A stretch of 64,000 bases of DNA from Diplodia intermedia (taxonomy: Eukaryota > Ascomycota > Dothideomycetes > Botryosphaeriales > Botryosphaeriaceae). The position numbers were made by a program, and so were the translations under genes. Position 1 is the stretch's first letter, and each line of letters starts with the position of its first letter. Shown piece by piece: positions 54,733 through 64,000 of this stretch. The DNA lies in assembly GCA_021495925.1 (NCBI GenBank), contig JAKEKT010000033.1, forward strand, positions 295,787 through 359,786, written 5' to 3'. The notes under the pieces were generated by a model, which worked only from the letters and a program-made list of their open reading frames with translations, ran no database searches and was not told the DNA's origin.

Positions 54733-56473
54733 ATGAAAGTCGGCAGTATGTATCTTGCAATCGCGTCTGCTATCCGGTGCTGACCGTATGCAGAGCCCCA
54801 GTCGAAGCGCGTCCCAGTGCGTCTCCGGCACAAAATTGAGAAGAAGTCGGCGGCAAAGCAACGGAAGGCCAAGAAGGAAGCAAAGAAGGTACGGAAACTC
54901 CCAGTCCTTGTCTTACAGTGGTCGCACACTCACACCAACCTAGAATCCCGAATGGCGCTCGAAGCTCAAGAAGGACCCTGGCATACCGAACCTCTTCCCT
55001 TACAAGGACAAGATTTTGGCCGAGATTGAGGAAAAGAAGCGCTTGAAGGAGGAGGACCAGCAGCGCAGGCGTGATGAGGCGAGAGCACGCAAGGCAGATA
55101 AGGGCAAGAATGCTGAGATCGCTGAGGAGGAGGACATGGACGATGTGGAGGACGCTGAGGCCATGATAGACTACGAGGCCTCTGACGACGATGCCATGGA
55201 TGAGGTATGCTAAGACAGCAGCGCGTACTCAACCCCACCGCTAACCACCCCGCAGGATAACTCGGCCAACCCCATGGCGGCTCTTCTCGCATCCGCCAAG
55301 GCCCGCGCCGCCGAGTTTGAAGCAGAGCATGAAGACGAGGAGATGGACGAGGACGACGACGGGTGGACAGCAACTGGTGAAGAGAAGAGCTCGATGTCAA
55401 CTGCGCGCAAGGATTCATCAAGAAAAGCGTTCGACAAGATCTTCAAGCAGGTGGTTGAGGCAGCAGATGTCGTCCTTTATGTCTTGGATGCCAGGGATCC
55501 GGAAGGCACAAGATCGAAGGAAGTGGAGCGACAGGTCATGTCCGCTGCGGCCGATAAGCGTCTGATCCTCATTCTCAACAAGATCGATCTCGTCCCGCCT
55601 CCAGTCCTGAAGGGCTGGCTGACCCACCTTCGCCGCTACTTCCCCACGCTTCCGCTTCGCGCATCCAACCCGGCACCGAACGCGAAGACTTTCGACCACA
55701 AGCAGCTTACCGTCAAGGCCACTTCGGAAGCTCTTTTCAAGGCCCTTAAGTCGTACGCTCAGTCAAAGCAGCTCAAGCGCTCCATCTCTGTCGGCGTTAT
55801 CGGCTACCCCAACGTCGGCAAGTCCTCGGTCATCAACGCCTTGACTTCCAGGATCGGCAACCGGCAAGCAGCTTGCCCAACGGGTGCTGAGGCTGGTGTT
55901 ACCACGAGCCTGCGTGAGGTCAAGCTCGACAACAAACTCAGGCTCCTCGATTCGCCTGGTATCGTCTTTCCGTCTTCGAGTGCAAACTCGAAAGCGCAAA
56001 AGGCGGAGGAACAGGCTCGCCTCATTCTGCTCAACGCCGTCCCACCCAAGGAGATCGACGACCCGATCCCCGCCGTCAATCTTCTAGTTAAGAGACTATC
56101 GGTGAACGAAGAAATGCTCAACAAGCTGCTCGCCGTGTACGAGCTTCCTGCGCTCATGTCCACGGGAGACATCACTAACGACTTCCTCATTCATGTCGCT
56201 CGCAAACGTGGCAGACTCAGCCGTGGCGGTGTCCCCAATCTCCACAGTGCGGCGCTGTCGGTCATCACCGACTGGAGAGACGGCAGGATCCAGGGTTGGA
56301 TGGATGCCCCTGTCTTGCAAGTGGCCAATGTCTCGGCGCCCAACGCGCCCGCTCCAGAGACTGGCGCTGAGCCAGTCGGCGACCAGAAGGAGATTGTCAA
56401 GGAATGGGCTGCGGAATTCAAACTGGACGGTCTTTGGGGCGACGGCGAGAGCACCGAGGTTATGGAGTCTTGA
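54733..56473 (+). CDS. nug1: Nug1/GNL3-type nucleolar GTPase (528 aa, 4 exons)
   Basis: Exons 54733–54745, 54794–54888, 54944–55204 and 55256–56473 join in phase. The first exon has four codons and one base (MKVG), and the join gives the conserved basic start K-P-Q-S-K-R-V-P-V-R-L-R-H-K-I-E-K. The GTPase domain is circularly permuted: DARDP (201–205), NKID (G4, 231–234), GYPNVGKSS (G1, 306–314), GVTTS (337–341), DSPG (G3, 355–358). A long acidic and Lys/Glu coiled region lies between the basic N-terminus and the GTPase. Nug1 is needed for 60S ribosomal subunit assembly and export. Length and order match fungal Nug1. Confidence 0.95.
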
Positions 56474-57159
56474 AAGGACGAAGACGTTCCGCCGGGTCAT
56501 GAGTTAAAAGAGAGTTACAAAAGGTGTTTGGCGTACTTTGGGGCGGTCTCGACTGGAATAATGTCTTTGTAGTACCAAAGACCAAGATACTTCAGACAAT
56601 TCGCGTGTAGTGCCTATACGAGCTCCACCGCTCTGCAAATTATTTGTTAGATTCTGATGACGTTCGTGAGCAGCGCCTTGATTGGTGAAGCAGAACGCAA
56701 AACTGTTGTTTATTAGGTGATAACATGCTCATCACGTTCAAGTTCGAGGATGGAACGAGGTAGGCGTTTTTACGAGCTTGCTCTCCCATTTGCGTGTCCC
56801 CAGTGAAAAGGGTACCTACGTTCTCCCAAGAGATTTACACGTGATGATCCCCCCAAAACTTCTCACCAGCCTCATCTCGTGGCTGATAAAATTCAAGGAT
56901 GAGACCAATGGATGCGTCGATAATATGGGTTCGGAATACAGGCCGAACGAGGGCCGGTGTGGGGAACGCCGTGATCGGGGCGGCCAGCGGGTGGGCAGGG
57001 TGCGCAAAAGTGGCGAAGCCGACGGTAGCCGCCCGCGAGGTCAGAGCTTCTTCACTTTTTGGGCTCTTACTTAACAATCCGTGTCGCTGTTTCGCGACTG
57101 AGTTGGCCCAGGTCTGTCCCGCCACTCGAATCTCGTCACTGTCACTGCCTGCTGTAGCA
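56474..57159. other. Intergenic region, promoter of the P5C dehydrogenase
   Basis: No gene is seen. The final 120 bp form the probable leader. The frame of exon 1 is open far upstream, but only through atypical sequence. Confidence 0.5.
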
Positions 57160-59027
57160 ATGGCCGCGCCCAAAGGAAGTATGCAGCGCTTTTCTCAGCT
57201 CAGGGCGTGCCCGCGACCCCGCATCAACGCGCTGCAATGGCCCTCGCGCGTCGCTTCCAGGAAGATGGGCCATCTGGCTACCTTCAAGGTGCCCGCCGTC
57301 AACAACGAGCCCAACGTAAGATCTCCAGCCCCGGATTTGCCAGTTGTCTCCGCCGCTGACCTTTCGCCGCGCAGCAACACTATGTCAAGGGCTCCGTCGA
57401 CCGGAAGAAGCTCGAGGAGGCGTTTGAGAGGATGAGGAAGCAGGGCCCCGTCGAGGTGCCTGTCTATGTCGGCGGCAAGGAGGTAATTGCTCGCAAGGCC
57501 TGATCATCTACGCAGCCAATTGACATTTGCCAGATCAAATCCTCCTCCGTCCTCACCCAGAACAACCCTGCCTCCCACGCCGAACCCGTCGCTCGCTTTT
57601 CCAATGCCACCACTGCCAACGTCACCACTGCCATCGACTCTGCTCTGAAGGCCAAGACGTCTTGGGAGGCTCTCTCCTTCGCCGACCGTTCTGCTGTTTT
57701 CTTGAAGGCTGCCGATTTGGTCTCGACCAAGTACAGATACGATATCATGGCAGCGACCATGCTGGGCCAGGGAAAGAACGCATGGCAGGCTGAGATCGAC
57801 TCCGCTGCTGAGCTTTGTGACTTCCTCCGCTTCAATGTCCAATATGCCCAAGAGACCCTGGCTACCCAGCCCGTTCACAACTCTCCTGGTGTCTGGAACC
57901 GCGTCGAGTACCGCCCGCTTGAGGGTTTTGTCTATGCAATCACCCCCTTCAACTTCACCGCCATTGCCGGCAACCTGCCCTGCGCTCCGGCATTGATGGG
58001 CAACGTCGTTGTCTGGAAGCCCTCTCCGGCCGCCATGGCCTCGAACTGGCTTCTTTACAAGATCTTGCTTGAGGCCGGCCTGCCCCCCAACGTCATCCAG
58101 TTCGTGCCCGGCGATGCCCAGGAAGTCACCAAGGTCGTTCTCGGCCACAGGGAGTTCGCTGCCCTCCACTTCACTGGTAGCACCCAGGTCTTCCGCAGTT
58201 TGTATGGTCAGATCGCCTCTGGAGTTGCCGATGGTACCTATCAGGGCTACCCGCGCATCGTTGGCGAGACTGGTGGCAAGAACTTCCACCTGATTCACCC
58301 GACTGCCAACGTCGAGAACGCCGTCAAGCAGACTGTCCGTGGTGCCTTCGAGTACCAGGGCCAGAAGTGTAGCGCCACTTCCCGCCTCTATGTTCCCAAG
58401 TCCCTCTGGCCCGCTTTCAAGGAAATGCTCGCCGCTGAGGTCTCAGCTCTGAAGATCGGTGACCCCGCCGACTTCTCCAACTTCTGCGGTCCCGTCATCC
58501 ACGAAGCCTCTTTCAAGAAGCTGTCCGGCGTTATCGACGAGGCCAAGAATGACTCGGATCTCGAGCTGATTGCCGGCGGCAAGTACGACGGCAGCAAGGG
58601 CTACTTCATCCACCCGACTGTCTACGCTACGAGCAACCCCGCCCACCCGCTTCTCAGCCGCGAGCTTTTCGGCCCGGTCCTCGTCGCCCATGTCTATGAT
58701 GACGCCGCCCCCGACTCATTCTCCAAAATTTGCCAGACCATCGACCGCACCACTTCGTACGCCCTTACCGGTGCCATCTTCGCCCAGGATAGGGAGGCCA
58801 TCCGCTTCGCCGAGGAGGCTCTGAGGAACTCTGCTGGTAACTTCTACGTCAACTGCAAGAGCACCGGTGCTGTCGTCGGTCAGCAGCCTTTCGGTGGCGC
58901 TCGCGCCTCGGGCACCAACGACAAGGCCGGCAGCGCCAACTTGATTAGCCGCTTCGTCAGTATGAGGTCGATCAAGGAGGAGTTCTTGCCTCTTGAGAAG
59001 GTTCCCTACCCCAGCAACGAGGTGTAG
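57160..59027 (+). CDS. Mitochondrial delta-1-pyrroline-5-carboxylate dehydrogenase (585 aa, 3 exons)
   Basis: Exons 57160–57315, 57375–57482 and 57534–59027 join in phase. The Arg-rich, acid-free N-terminus (MQRFSQLRACPRPRINALQW from Met8) is a mitochondrial presequence; Met8 at 57181 could also be the start. ALDH-superfamily signatures are ITPFNFTAIAGNL, HFTGSTQVF, Glu333 in GETGGKN and catalytic Cys367 in FEYQGQKCSATSR. FGGARASGTNDKAG is diagnostic of the P5CDH branch. The enzyme oxidises glutamate-semialdehyde/P5C to glutamate, the second step of proline use. In Aspergillus the orthologue prnC is clustered with the other prn genes; no proline oxidase or permease gene is nearby here. Confidence 0.96.
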
Positions 59028-59373
59028 GCCACTTCACCGAAACATGTAAATTGGAGAGAAAAAAAGGCTTGAGGAATTGGATTCAATTGGCGTTTAATGA
59101 AGGGTTGGGTAAATAGGCGCTGGGAGTCAGTCAACTCCCAGGCAGTCAATGGATAATGCGAAAGAAGCATTTGGAGATTTAGACGGAAAATGACGAGATA
59201 AGTTATGATAAGAAGATTCTCACAATTCCTTGAAATCTTTCCAAACTCGGCTACCTAAGTACAGTGCAATATGTCTGGGAGGCAGATGCGGGTAGGCCCA
59301 GCTATCTTGTCGGCTGTTGTGATATCAAACATCAAACCAGCAGCAGCAGATCCAACGGACACTCGTCCCGGCC
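59028..59373. other. Short gap between tail-to-tail genes
   Basis: Shared 3' flank of the P5CDH gene and the small orphan gene. AT-richer around 59,040–59,260. No gene is seen. Confidence 0.5.
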
Positions 59374-59871
59374 TCACTGGCCACCCCCCTGACGGCCACC
59401 GTACACATCGTCGTCGTCCAGCTCCATGGGATACCCGTACACGTGCTGATAGCCGCTGGCCCGCACCGCCGCCTGGCAGGTGCAACAACACCGCACTAGA
59501 GTGGACCGCCCCGTGTCGGCTCTGTTGAAAAGGGAAGCCTGTTCGCCGCGCCCTTCGGCCCAGAAGCGGTCGAGAGAGGCACGTCCACGGGATTGGGGGT
59601 ACATTGCGGCGAAGTGGTAGGGGCATGAGGCGGGGGGTGTGTTGTTGGTGTTGTCGGTGGTGGTGATGGTGGTGGTGGTGGTGGACGTAGTGTGGTTGGA
59701 GGAACTCTGAGTGGTCTGGGTGGACGTATGATGGAGGGAGTGGTTGGAACTGGTGTGGGCGGTCAGGTGGGGTTCTGCAGCATGCAGAGAGAGGTATGAG
59801 CCTCAAACGTACCTGGCACTCCCCTGATTGGTGCCATTACTGACAGACTGCTGACTGTTGGAAGAGGCCAT
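59374..59871 (-). CDS. Small Ser/Thr-rich orphan protein (144 aa, 2 exons)
   Basis: Minus-strand exons 59871–59813 and 59749–59374 join in phase across a 63-bp intron with a CCTGACC branch-point-like motif. The N-terminal half is Ser/Thr/Asn-rich (including a polyThr tract encoded by an ACC microsatellite at about 59,655–59,690). The C-terminal half looks folded: SRGRASLDRFWAEGRG, FNRADTGRSTLVRCCCTCQA and GYQHVYGYPMELDDDD. The CCCTC cluster and the acidic Tyr-rich tail are distinctive. I do not recognise the family. The C-terminal half is much more protein-like than the overlapping frame, which is His/Pro/Arg-rich, and this supports the model. No signal peptide is seen. Confidence 0.6.
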
Positions 59872-60756
59872 GTCGATGGATAGTATTCGATGTGGGAGAA
59901 TGGGGCGGCGGATGTGGATGGCATTGCGTCTGCGGCCGTTGCGGGAGCTTTATGGGCTCGCGAGCCTTCCTTTCGCTCTCTTCAGCCAGACTGGCAGCGC
60001 GCACTCCAAGTCCATGCGCACAAGAACGACGGCCTCTCCAAGGTGGCACCTGTCGTGACCTGCGCGCCTCAGCATCTGCCTGCCCGCTCTGGCAGGAGTC
60101 GGGTCACGGAAGATCGACAAACGGGTCTACCACATCCGTCAAGGGACGTATCCCCATTGGCGGGCAACCTTTTGCAAGCAAGGATGCGTGCTTCGCGCAT
60201 AGTGAGAGCCTAAAGGTGCCGTGTCGCGCTCGCGTCATGACGGGTGGACCCGATGGCGAGGCTCAATCGGCCGTGATACGGCACTCTCTGATTTGTCTGC
60301 CATCTTTTGTCCAAGTCAGCATGCGCAATCCGTCTCACATGGGGAAAGCTTATTGTCGGGGAGCCCACCAGGTCAAAGCTGCTATTGGACGACGACCTTT
60401 TGTCAGTCTTGGCTTATACCAGGGATGAAGCAGCTGCACATATACTGATGTGGTAATTGATGGTAACACAGTGCGCAGGCAGCAGGCAAGCAGGCGAGAA
60501 GGCTTTTGTGTCGCGAGACAAAACTGCTGATTGGCTGGCAACCGTTTGCACGCCTTGGCGACCAGGCAATGATTGGGGCAACGGCTGCAGGAGCCTCGTC
60601 AACCCACAGTGGAATGAAAGCCACTGAAGTGTACTTAAGCTCAGCCTGGACCTCAGCATTTCCCACGCAGTCCTCTACCTATACACACCCTTCCTGCCCC
60701 ATTCACAGCCCCGTTCCGATTCGGGCTCTTCTCTCGTTCGTTCATCCACTTCAACC
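59872..60756. other. Shared upstream region of two divergent genes, with degenerate repeats
   Basis: No gene is seen. It contains three related 23-bp motifs (60156, 60384, 60530), described as a repeat. The last 100 bp are the CT-rich leader of the Clr5-domain gene. Confidence 0.5.
60156..60552 (+). repeat. Three dispersed copies of an ATTGGC-GGCAACC-TTTGCA motif
   Basis: Copies lie at 60156–60178, 60384–60406 and 60530–60552. The first and third agree at 20 of 23 positions and the second at 17 of 23. Copies two and three also share flanks (AAA-CTGCT before, CTTGGC after). They lie 200–600 bp before the Clr5-domain gene. They may be operator-like sites or the decayed remains of a duplication. 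Confidence 0.5.
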
Positions 60757-63323
60757 ATGGATGCGCCTGCGTCCACCACCAGTGTCCCCCCGACACAAAA
60801 GCGGGAGGAGAAATGGGAAACTCTCAAGCCAACGATCGAGTACTGGTATATGGAAAAGAAGCTGTCAGTAGCAAGACTTGTAGTGAAGATGAAGGAAAAC
60901 CATGGGTTCCACGCTGTGTAAGCATGCTCATTTGAAAGCAAGCGCATTGTAGCAGGTACATCAGCTGCAGGGACAGTGGGCTAACTTCTTTGCCAGTGAA
61001 AACGAGTACAAGACCCACTTCAAGAAATGGGGCCTCCAAAAGAACATCAAATCCAAAGACAAGACGCGCATCGAGCGAGTGATTATGGCGAGGGCTGAGA
61101 CGGGCCGCACGACAGTCGTCAAGCACAAAGGCTATAAAGTTGATCCGGCCAAGATCCGCCGACACACCAAGGATGCCAAACGCAGGGACATGTTGTTGAG
61201 AGACTCGAACGTAGGCACTGTCGGGAGTGCCACTTCCGAAAGCAAGGTTACTCTCGGCAAGAGCATGTAAGGCCAATTTTCAGATTCTTTCCTTGCTTTT
61301 TGTATCACTGACACTGTCAATAGTTTTCTCGATTGGTTCATGCCTTTTGGTGGATCAGATGGCTCATTCACTGGCCACTTGACGCGCCCATCTCCTCACG
61401 ACTATGATATGAAGACTCCTTCTGACAATGGGTCACCGTCGACCCAGAGGTTGGTAGCGGATGTCAAGAGACGAGCATCTCTCGAGAGGGCCCAATTGTT
61501 CATGCAAGGGCATCATGATGCCGTTCTCAACGATCTCGCAGATTCTGAGGCACGGTGAGTGCCACTCGATCTACTGAACCAAATATTGCTAATCGGGACG
61601 CAGATTGATGTCTACCTGGCTCCACCAGTTCCGGATGTTTGCATTCAAAACAGCCAAGCACTGGGGCGATGGCTCACCCTCTTGGACAGCTCAAGGACTC
61701 GGATTCGAAGGACTTGAAGTATTCGGAAGCGCACCAAGTCCACACACCCCACAATCTCTCATGGGCAACACCGCTCCATCCCCACAAAGTCTTCTCTCAG
61801 GCTCTCCGTCAACGAGACCGCGGGCTCCGAGGCCACATCAGCTATGTCGATGGGCGATTCACATCAAGGACTTAGGCAGTGCTTTTGTTGCCCCTGGGCA
61901 GCGGGATGATCCAGCGCCTACCAGGACTCAAGATCCACCAATCCAGGAAACTCTCCACGATGCGCTAGTGCATAACGACTTCACCAGAATCAATAGCGAC
62001 AAACTTCCTGTCGCCATTCCGCAGGCTTTCGCAAGGGACGAGCCATCGCCCAATGCATTGCTGTTAGAGTCATTCGGCTTTGCAATCATGAGTCGGAACT
62101 TGGATCTCCTGCGGAGCCTACTACCACACCTTGACGATTGCTGGGAAGAGGCCTCGGCAATATACCCGCTGCACATGGCAATCGACTATCTGGACGGCTC
62201 AAAAACTTGCTGTACGATCCTTGATGAACTGAAAGTTCCGTTTCAGTTCGTAAGCGGGAAGAACGACCGAGGCTATACATTGGATGACAACTTGATGATA
62301 GCAATTCTCAGGTCTCACACCAACATCAGGCCCTCGGTCTTGGACGAATCCAACAAGAACGGCCGTTTCGCGGGAGATGAAATGAGCATCTGCGGCATGT
62401 GGGATGCGGATTCCGATTGCATCCGCGAGTTGCTTTCTTCCGGACGATCCAAAGTTCCTTCAAGCTGGAAGCACAAGTTCTGTCACACTTCGATTCAGGC
62501 TATCTGCCACGCTATGAGAGTTTTAGAACCTTTCGGGGCAGATAGAAGTGGGCTGTTTGTGAAACTCTGTACAAACTGCGGACAAAGGCTGGAGCTCTCA
62601 CCGCTGCACACTTTGGTTGCGACTGCGTTTCTGCTTGCAGAGGCTGGTCACGAAGATGAAGACCTCTTTGGAATGATCGCCTGTCTTCTACGCCAAGCTT
62701 CGTACGTTTACTGTGTGAGGAAGGTGCCTATTTCTCTCACTCTTTTGCTCAACAGAGACTCAGATTCAGACTCATCGATGGAGACATGCATGCACGACGA
62801 ATTATCACCAGCGCAGTTCGCTCGCCAGATTCTCTCTTATCGATCCCATCAGTGGTCGAAGCGGTGTGATACTGGGTGGAACATCTTTCAGATCCTTCTG
62901 GATCGCATTGAAAAGGCATCCGATCGCATTGTGCTGAGTGTGGGTACACAAAGGGAAGATTTTCGTTGCCAAGATGGGTGCCTGATCAACGTCTTGACTG
63001 CCGACTCGATTCTTTCCACGATGTGGGCTGCTGTCCAGACCGAACTGCTCACTTACCGGCGACTCAAGCCAGAGGATCCCTGGCTATCCGATAATTTCGA
63101 CATGGAGGAGATTCTGAATGGCCTCGAATCTGGCGACCAATCTTGCCTTGAAGCATCCATTGGGCTAATCTGTAAGGGTTTAATGAAATCTCCTTTGTGC
63201 AAATGCGGAAGTTTCAGTGACTTTGGACCTGCCAGAGTGGAGGAAGTAGCGACTGAAGAGTTCTCAAACTTTGTCAACCTAGATGACCCGGAGCGCGCGA
63301 ACTATATTCTGGATTCGAAATAG
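60757..63323 (+). CDS. Clr5-domain protein with long helical C-terminal region (793 aa, 4 exons)
   Basis: Exons 60757–60917, 60997–61266, 61324–61554 and 61604–63323 join in phase. Residues 13–75 form a Clr5 domain (REEKWETLKPTIEYWYMEKK...VENEYKTHFKKWGLQKN), a DNA-binding-like module of fungal regulators. The first intron falls just before ENEYKTHFKKWG, as in many members. The linker is Ser/Pro-rich. The C-terminal 450 residues look like degenerate ankyrin-type helical repeats (NLDLLRSLLPHLDDCWEEAS, SPLHTLVATAFLLAEAG). Such proteins are numerous in Pezizomycotina and mostly unstudied; a role in transcriptional or heterochromatin control is inferred from the domain name only. The stop codon lies 93 bp from a RIPed retroelement. 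Confidence 0.85.
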
Positions 63324-63416
63324 CAATGGCCTTTGTTTTAAGTTACCTGTATTTTTATCTCTAGATAATTTAGTAATATTATAGAAGTTATTATTTCCTT
63401 CATCTATATGCGGTAG
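63324..63416. other. AT-rich gap between the Clr5-domain gene and the second retroelement
   Basis: The segment is TpA-rich (63,340–63,400), unlike other 3' flanks here. This suggests RIP leaking from the element towards the gene. Confidence 0.55.
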
Positions 63417-63564
63417 TGTTGGAATTTAAATAAATAAGAATGTATTTATACACCTATTAGAGATAAGGCATAAGAAGCGATAGAGGGCTATCTCGAGGGT
63501 CGCTTATATACTCTACTTCTCGCTAACTAAGCTATCTACTACTATAAACGCTTATATTTTAATA
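63417..63564 (-). repeat. 3' LTR of the second copia copy (148 bp, RIPed)
   Basis: It starts TGTTGGAATTT and ends ATTTTAATA (ancestral ATTCCAACA). It has the same length as the LTRs of the first copy. Mutations are spread over the whole LTR. Confidence 0.9.
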
Positions 63565-64000
63565 TATCTTCTTCGCGTCTTGCCTAATAGAAAAGTGCGC
63601 GATACTAGCTATAATATTTAAGTAGTAAAATAGAAGATATATAAAATAACCGAGAGTTAAACTTATAAATAGTAAAAAGAAAGAAAAGATAGTATTAAAG
63701 TCTTCTATAAGAACTAACGATAGTGTTAAAGACTTCTACGAGAGTAGAAATCGAATCTACTCTCTAATTACTAGATATAGTAGTAGGGCGTCTTACTATT
63801 TAGCGATAGTAGTATATACGTAGTTAGTATAAGATAAATACCACTACACTAGTAATTCTTATAATTAGATAAAAGAGAAGTTACGAAGTTAACTAATAAA
63901 GTACTAGTAAGCGGGCCTATATAGCTAGTTACTCGATTAAGAAGCTAGTATTAAGAAAGAAATAAGTAAATAAATACGTACGTAATCGTTACGTAATCGT
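63417..64000 (-). mobile_element. Second copia copy, RIPed, cut by the window end
   Basis: The sequence aligns base for base with 6512–7095 and continues to the window end. All the differences I noted are C/T or G/A transitions. The PPT-side LTR comes first, so this copy is also coded on the minus strand. It is more heavily mutated than the first copy, including in its LTR and its purine tract. Its other end and target duplication lie outside the window. Confidence 0.93.

Noticed and set aside
1..64000. CRISPR arrays, operons, ribosome-binding sites or prophage
   Set aside because: The window is eukaryotic: spliceosomal introns are present in most genes, and no regularly spaced repeat arrays exist.

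Overview
The window is a piece of nuclear genome from a filamentous ascomycete (Pezizomycotina; a dothideomycete is my best guess, not provable from this sequence). The evidence is short GT–AG introns of about 50–120 bp, small intergenic gaps, and fungal families such as HET-C, an AA11 chitin monooxygenase, a Clr5-domain protein and a SNF5 with a C-terminal GATA-type finger. A copia retrotransposon has also been mutated by RIP (repeat-induced point mutation: C to T in CpA, G to A in TpG). About two dozen protein-coding genes are called, most with exon joins checked by reading phase.

Layout. 1–6.4 kb: a small mitochondrial protein, a HET-C heterokaryon-incompatibility homologue and an orphan acidic coiled-coil gene. 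6.5–12.65 kb: a complete but RIP-inactivated Ty1/copia element, coding on the minus strand, with 148-bp LTRs, a perfect 5-bp target duplication (TCAGT), a primer-binding site matching the anticodon loop of initiator tRNA-Met, and recognisable protease and reverse-transcriptase remnants. 13–31.6 kb: AA11 LPMO, SNF5/Sfh1, an orphan polyQ protein, a divergent TFIIA small subunit, an ER-anchored basic protein, Erv29/SURF4, a nucleoside hydrolase, a secreted M43 metalloprotease and a Myb-like protein. 31.7–45 kb: VPS11, a Yra1/Aly mRNA-export factor with a 1,022-bp intron, aldehyde dehydrogenase, a HAD-fold protein lacking its nucleophile and an SDR. 48–63.3 kb: a homeobox transcription factor, glycerol-phosphate phosphatase, the Nug1 GTPase, P5C dehydrogenase, a small Ser/Thr-rich orphan and a Clr5-domain protein. 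From 63,417 a second, more heavily RIPed copy of the same copia family starts and runs off the window.

The genes do not form an obvious cluster. Most are housekeeping genes (secretion: Erv29, VPS11; gene expression: SNF5, TFIIA, Yra1, homeobox; ribosome assembly: Nug1; metabolism: ALDH, P5CDH, GPP, nucleoside hydrolase). Several pairs are head-to-head and may share promoters (19875/20274, 34953/35485, 54068/54733). The accessory character is concentrated next to the two retroelements. I found no convincing new multi-gene system. The leads most worth checking are the outsized Yra1 intron, the RIP signature that leaves LTR ends almost intact, the pseudo-HAD, and the orphan gene between HET-C and the transposon.
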